DNA of 6,511 nt from RFQD01 sp049314515 (GTDB lineage Bacteria > Actinomycetota > Actinomycetes > Actinomycetales > Microbacteriaceae): positions 1-6,511 of the forward strand of contig JBMOEY010000078.1 of the NCBI GenBank assembly GCA_049314515.1. Reading direction: 5' to 3'. Under the pieces are notes generated by a model. The model searched no databases. It was not told the DNA's origin and worked only from the letters and a program-made list of their open reading frames with translations. Each line of letters starts with the position of its first letter. Position 1 is the first letter of the stretch. Position numbers and translations under genes: made by a program. Positions 5,171-6,511 of the stretch are shown piece by piece.

Positions 5171-5814
5171 GCGGTGACCTCTTCCTTCTTCTTGGCACCG
5201 ATGAACGACTCGAGAGCGTCCTTGGTGAAGACAACGTCATCGCTGACGAGCACGTCGTAAGCGTTGAGCTGGTCATACGTAATGACGTGAACTGTCGGGA
5301 TGTTGCGCACCGATTTGAGGGTGAGCTCGTCGCCCTTCGCCGTCACGATGAGCTGATTGCGACCCGACGTGACCGTGGAGAGGAACGCAGCGGCAACGCT
5401 GGTCTTCGGTGCGTCAGAGCCAAAGGCCTCGACAGCGAAGATGCGGCTTCCGCGAGCGCGGTCCGAGAGTGCACCGAGCAGAGCAGCGGCGATCATCTTC
5501 TTGGGCGTGCGCTGTGCATAGCTACGCGGCACGGGTCCGTGAACGACTCCACCACCGGTCATGTGAGGAGCACGAATCGAGCCCTGACGAGCGCGACCGG
5601 TTCCCTTCTGCTTGAACGGCTTGCGACCGGCACCCGAAACTTCGCCTCGGGTCTTGGTCTTGTGCGTGCCCTGGCGAGCAGCCGCCAGCTGGGCCACCAC
5701 TACCTGGTGCAGGAGCGACACGTTGGCTTCTACGTCGAACAGGTCGCCGGGGAGCTCAGCTGAGCCCGACTTCTTGCCGGCGAGGTCGAACACGTCGATG
5801 GTTGCGTTAGCCAT
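5167..5814 (-). CDS. rplD: 50S ribosomal protein L4
   Basis: L4 binds 23S rRNA domain I early in assembly, and its extended loop lines the exit tunnel at the constriction. In E. coli L4 also represses its own S10 operon, but the leader for that would lie upstream of rpsJ and is not in this window. The 215-residue product shows the loop at about 50-97 with TRGEVSGAGRKPFKQKGTGR (55-74), QGSIRAPHMTGGG (77-89) and HGPVPR (92-97). The C-terminal Rossmann-like part includes NIPTVHVITYDQLNAYDVL (171-189). The ATG is three nt after the rplC TAG, with AAGGGGG inside rplC as ribosome binding site. It is the only gene of the window ending in TGA, as part of the overlap with rplW. Confidence 0.97.
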   Translation of the reverse strand: MANATIDVFDLAGKKSGSAELPGDLFDVEANVSLLHQVVVAQLAAARQGTHKTKTRGEVSGAGRKPFKQKGTGRARQGSIRAPHMTGGGVVHGPVPRSYAQRTPKKMIAAALLGALSDRARGSRIFAVEAFGSDAPKTSVAAAFLSTVTSGRNQLIVTAKGDELTLKSVRNIPTVHVITYDQLNAYDVLVSDDVVFTKDALESFIGAKKKEEVTA

Positions 5815-5817
5815 GGA

Positions 5818-6474
5818 CTATGCCCCCTTCACAGCGTTGCGAACGAACACGAGGCGACCAGCGGCGCCGGGAACGGCACCCTTGATCAGGATCAGGTTCT
5901 TCTCGGCGTCAACGGCGTGCACCTTGAGGTTGAGCACCGTAACGCGGTCACCACCCATGCGACCGGCCATGCGCATTCCCTTGAACACGCGGCTGGGCGT
6001 GGAGGAAGCACCGATCGAACCGGGCTTGCGGTGGTTACGGTGCGAACCGTGCGAAGCAGACACACCCTTGAAGTTGTGGCGCTTCATAACACCGGCGGTG
6101 CCCTTACCCTTGCTGGTTCCGACGACGTCGACCTTCTGGCCGGCCTCGAACAGACCATCAACGGTCAGTTCCTGGCCCACGCTGTAGCTGTCGGCGTCGG
6201 CCGTGCGCACCTCGGTGAGGTGGCGACGCGGAGTCACACCAGCCTTAGCGAAGTGTCCAGCCTCGGGCTTATTCACCTTGCGGGGGTCGATGGCGCCGGC
6301 GGCAATCTGCACGGCGGCATATCCATCTTTCTCAACGGTGCGCAACTGTGTCACGACGTTGGGAGAAACTTCAATAACGGTCACGGGTACGAGCTTGTTG
6401 TTCTCGTCCCACACCTGAGTCATGCCAAGCTTCGTGCCGAGCAGACCCTTAACGGTCTTGTTCTGCGTAGTCAT
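5818..6474 (-). CDS. rplC: 50S ribosomal protein L3
   Basis: L3 is an assembly initiator of the 50S subunit, and its central loop reaches the peptidyl transferase centre. The start region reads GLLGTKLGMTQVWDE (10-24); the family signature lies at about 109-132 (FEAGQKVDVVGTSKGKGTAG, then VMKR). The loop HGSHRNHRKPGSIGASSTP (142-160) and the GMRMAGRMGG block (166-175) follow. The position of the glutamine methylated by PrmB in E. coli (GSIGQ) is alanine here. The length of 218 is normal. The ATG is 8 nt after the rpsJ stop; that stop codon itself supplies part of the ribosome binding site (TAAGGA). The start at 6474 is chosen for this site; a shorter start at Met18 would remove conserved residues. 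Confidence 0.98.
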   Translation of the reverse strand: MTTQNKTVKGLLGTKLGMTQVWDENNKLVPVTVIEVSPNVVTQLRTVEKDGYAAVQIAAGAIDPRKVNKPEAGHFAKAGVTPRRHLTEVRTADADSYSVGQELTVDGLFEAGQKVDVVGTSKGKGTAGVMKRHNFKGVSASHGSHRNHRKPGSIGASSTPSRVFKGMRMAGRMGGDRVTVLNLKVHAVDAEKNLILIKGAVPGAAGRLVFVRNAVKGA

Positions 6475-6482
6475 GGCGGTCC

Positions 6483-6511
6483 TTAGAGCTTGATCTCGAT
6501 GTTGACGTCGG
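6483..6511 (-). CDS. rpsJ: 30S ribosomal protein S10, C-terminal end only
   Basis: The minus strand enters the window inside a gene that ends DVNIEIKL and TAA, eight full codons plus a partial one. This matches the C-terminus of actinobacterial S10 (a hydrophobic/acidic D-V-x-I-x-I end), and rpsJ is the standard gene upstream of rplC. S10 belongs to the 30S head and also acts with NusB in transcription antitermination. The stop codon overlaps the ribosome binding site of rplC, leaving 8 nt between the genes. The identification rests mainly on position, because so little is visible. Confidence 0.85.

Noticed and set aside
5146..6486. Open frames of about 190-205 codons on the plus strand opposite rplD and rplC
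   Set aside because: Both are antisense to conserved L4 and L3 genes and show no independent coding evidence.

Overview
This window is one uninterrupted stretch of the bacterial S10-spc ribosomal protein gene cluster, and every gene lies on the minus strand. Read in the direction of transcription (right to left), the order is rpsJ (last codons only), rplC, rplD, rplW, rplB, rpsS, rplV, rpsC, rplP, rpmC, rpsQ, rplN, rplX, rplE and rpsH (first 15 codons only). Thirteen genes are complete and two are cut by the window edges. No mobile element, CRISPR array, RNA gene or foreign insertion is visible.

The proteins point to an actinobacterium, most likely of the family Microbacteriaceae or close relatives. 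L5, L24, S8, L16 and S3 have actinobacterial sequence character. L24 has a short insertion in its KOW loop and a basic C-terminal tail, L29 has a long Ala/Lys then Glu/Thr tail, and S17 has an N-terminal extension. The DNA is moderately GC-rich. The family assignment rests on remembered family patterns, not on a search.

Right part (6511-1486): the S10 operon, rpsJ to rpsQ. Left part (1453-1): the start of the spc operon, rplN, rplX, rplE and rpsH. Only 32 nt separate rpsQ from rplN, and I see no terminator there, so the two parts are probably co-transcribed. Most junctions are extremely tight: four TAATG overlaps, one ATGA overlap and three gaps of 2-3 nt. The Shine-Dalgarno sequences at these junctions lie inside the end of the upstream gene, a layout that fits translational coupling and matched production of ribosomal proteins.

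The products assemble together. L3, L4, L22, L23, L24 and L29 build the early 50S core and the peptide exit tunnel. L2, L14, L16 and L5 build the peptidyl transferase surroundings, the subunit bridges and the 5S region. S3, S10, S17, S19 and S8 belong to the 30S head and body.

The least ordinary spot is the 102-nt gap between rplE and rpsH, where many actinobacteria carry an S14 gene (rpsZ/rpsN). Here there is no S14 gene, only a hairpin-forming sequence and a weak ribosome binding site. A second clean hairpin covers the rpsQ stop codon just before rplN. These two are the only structures the genes do not explain; I found no novel system.
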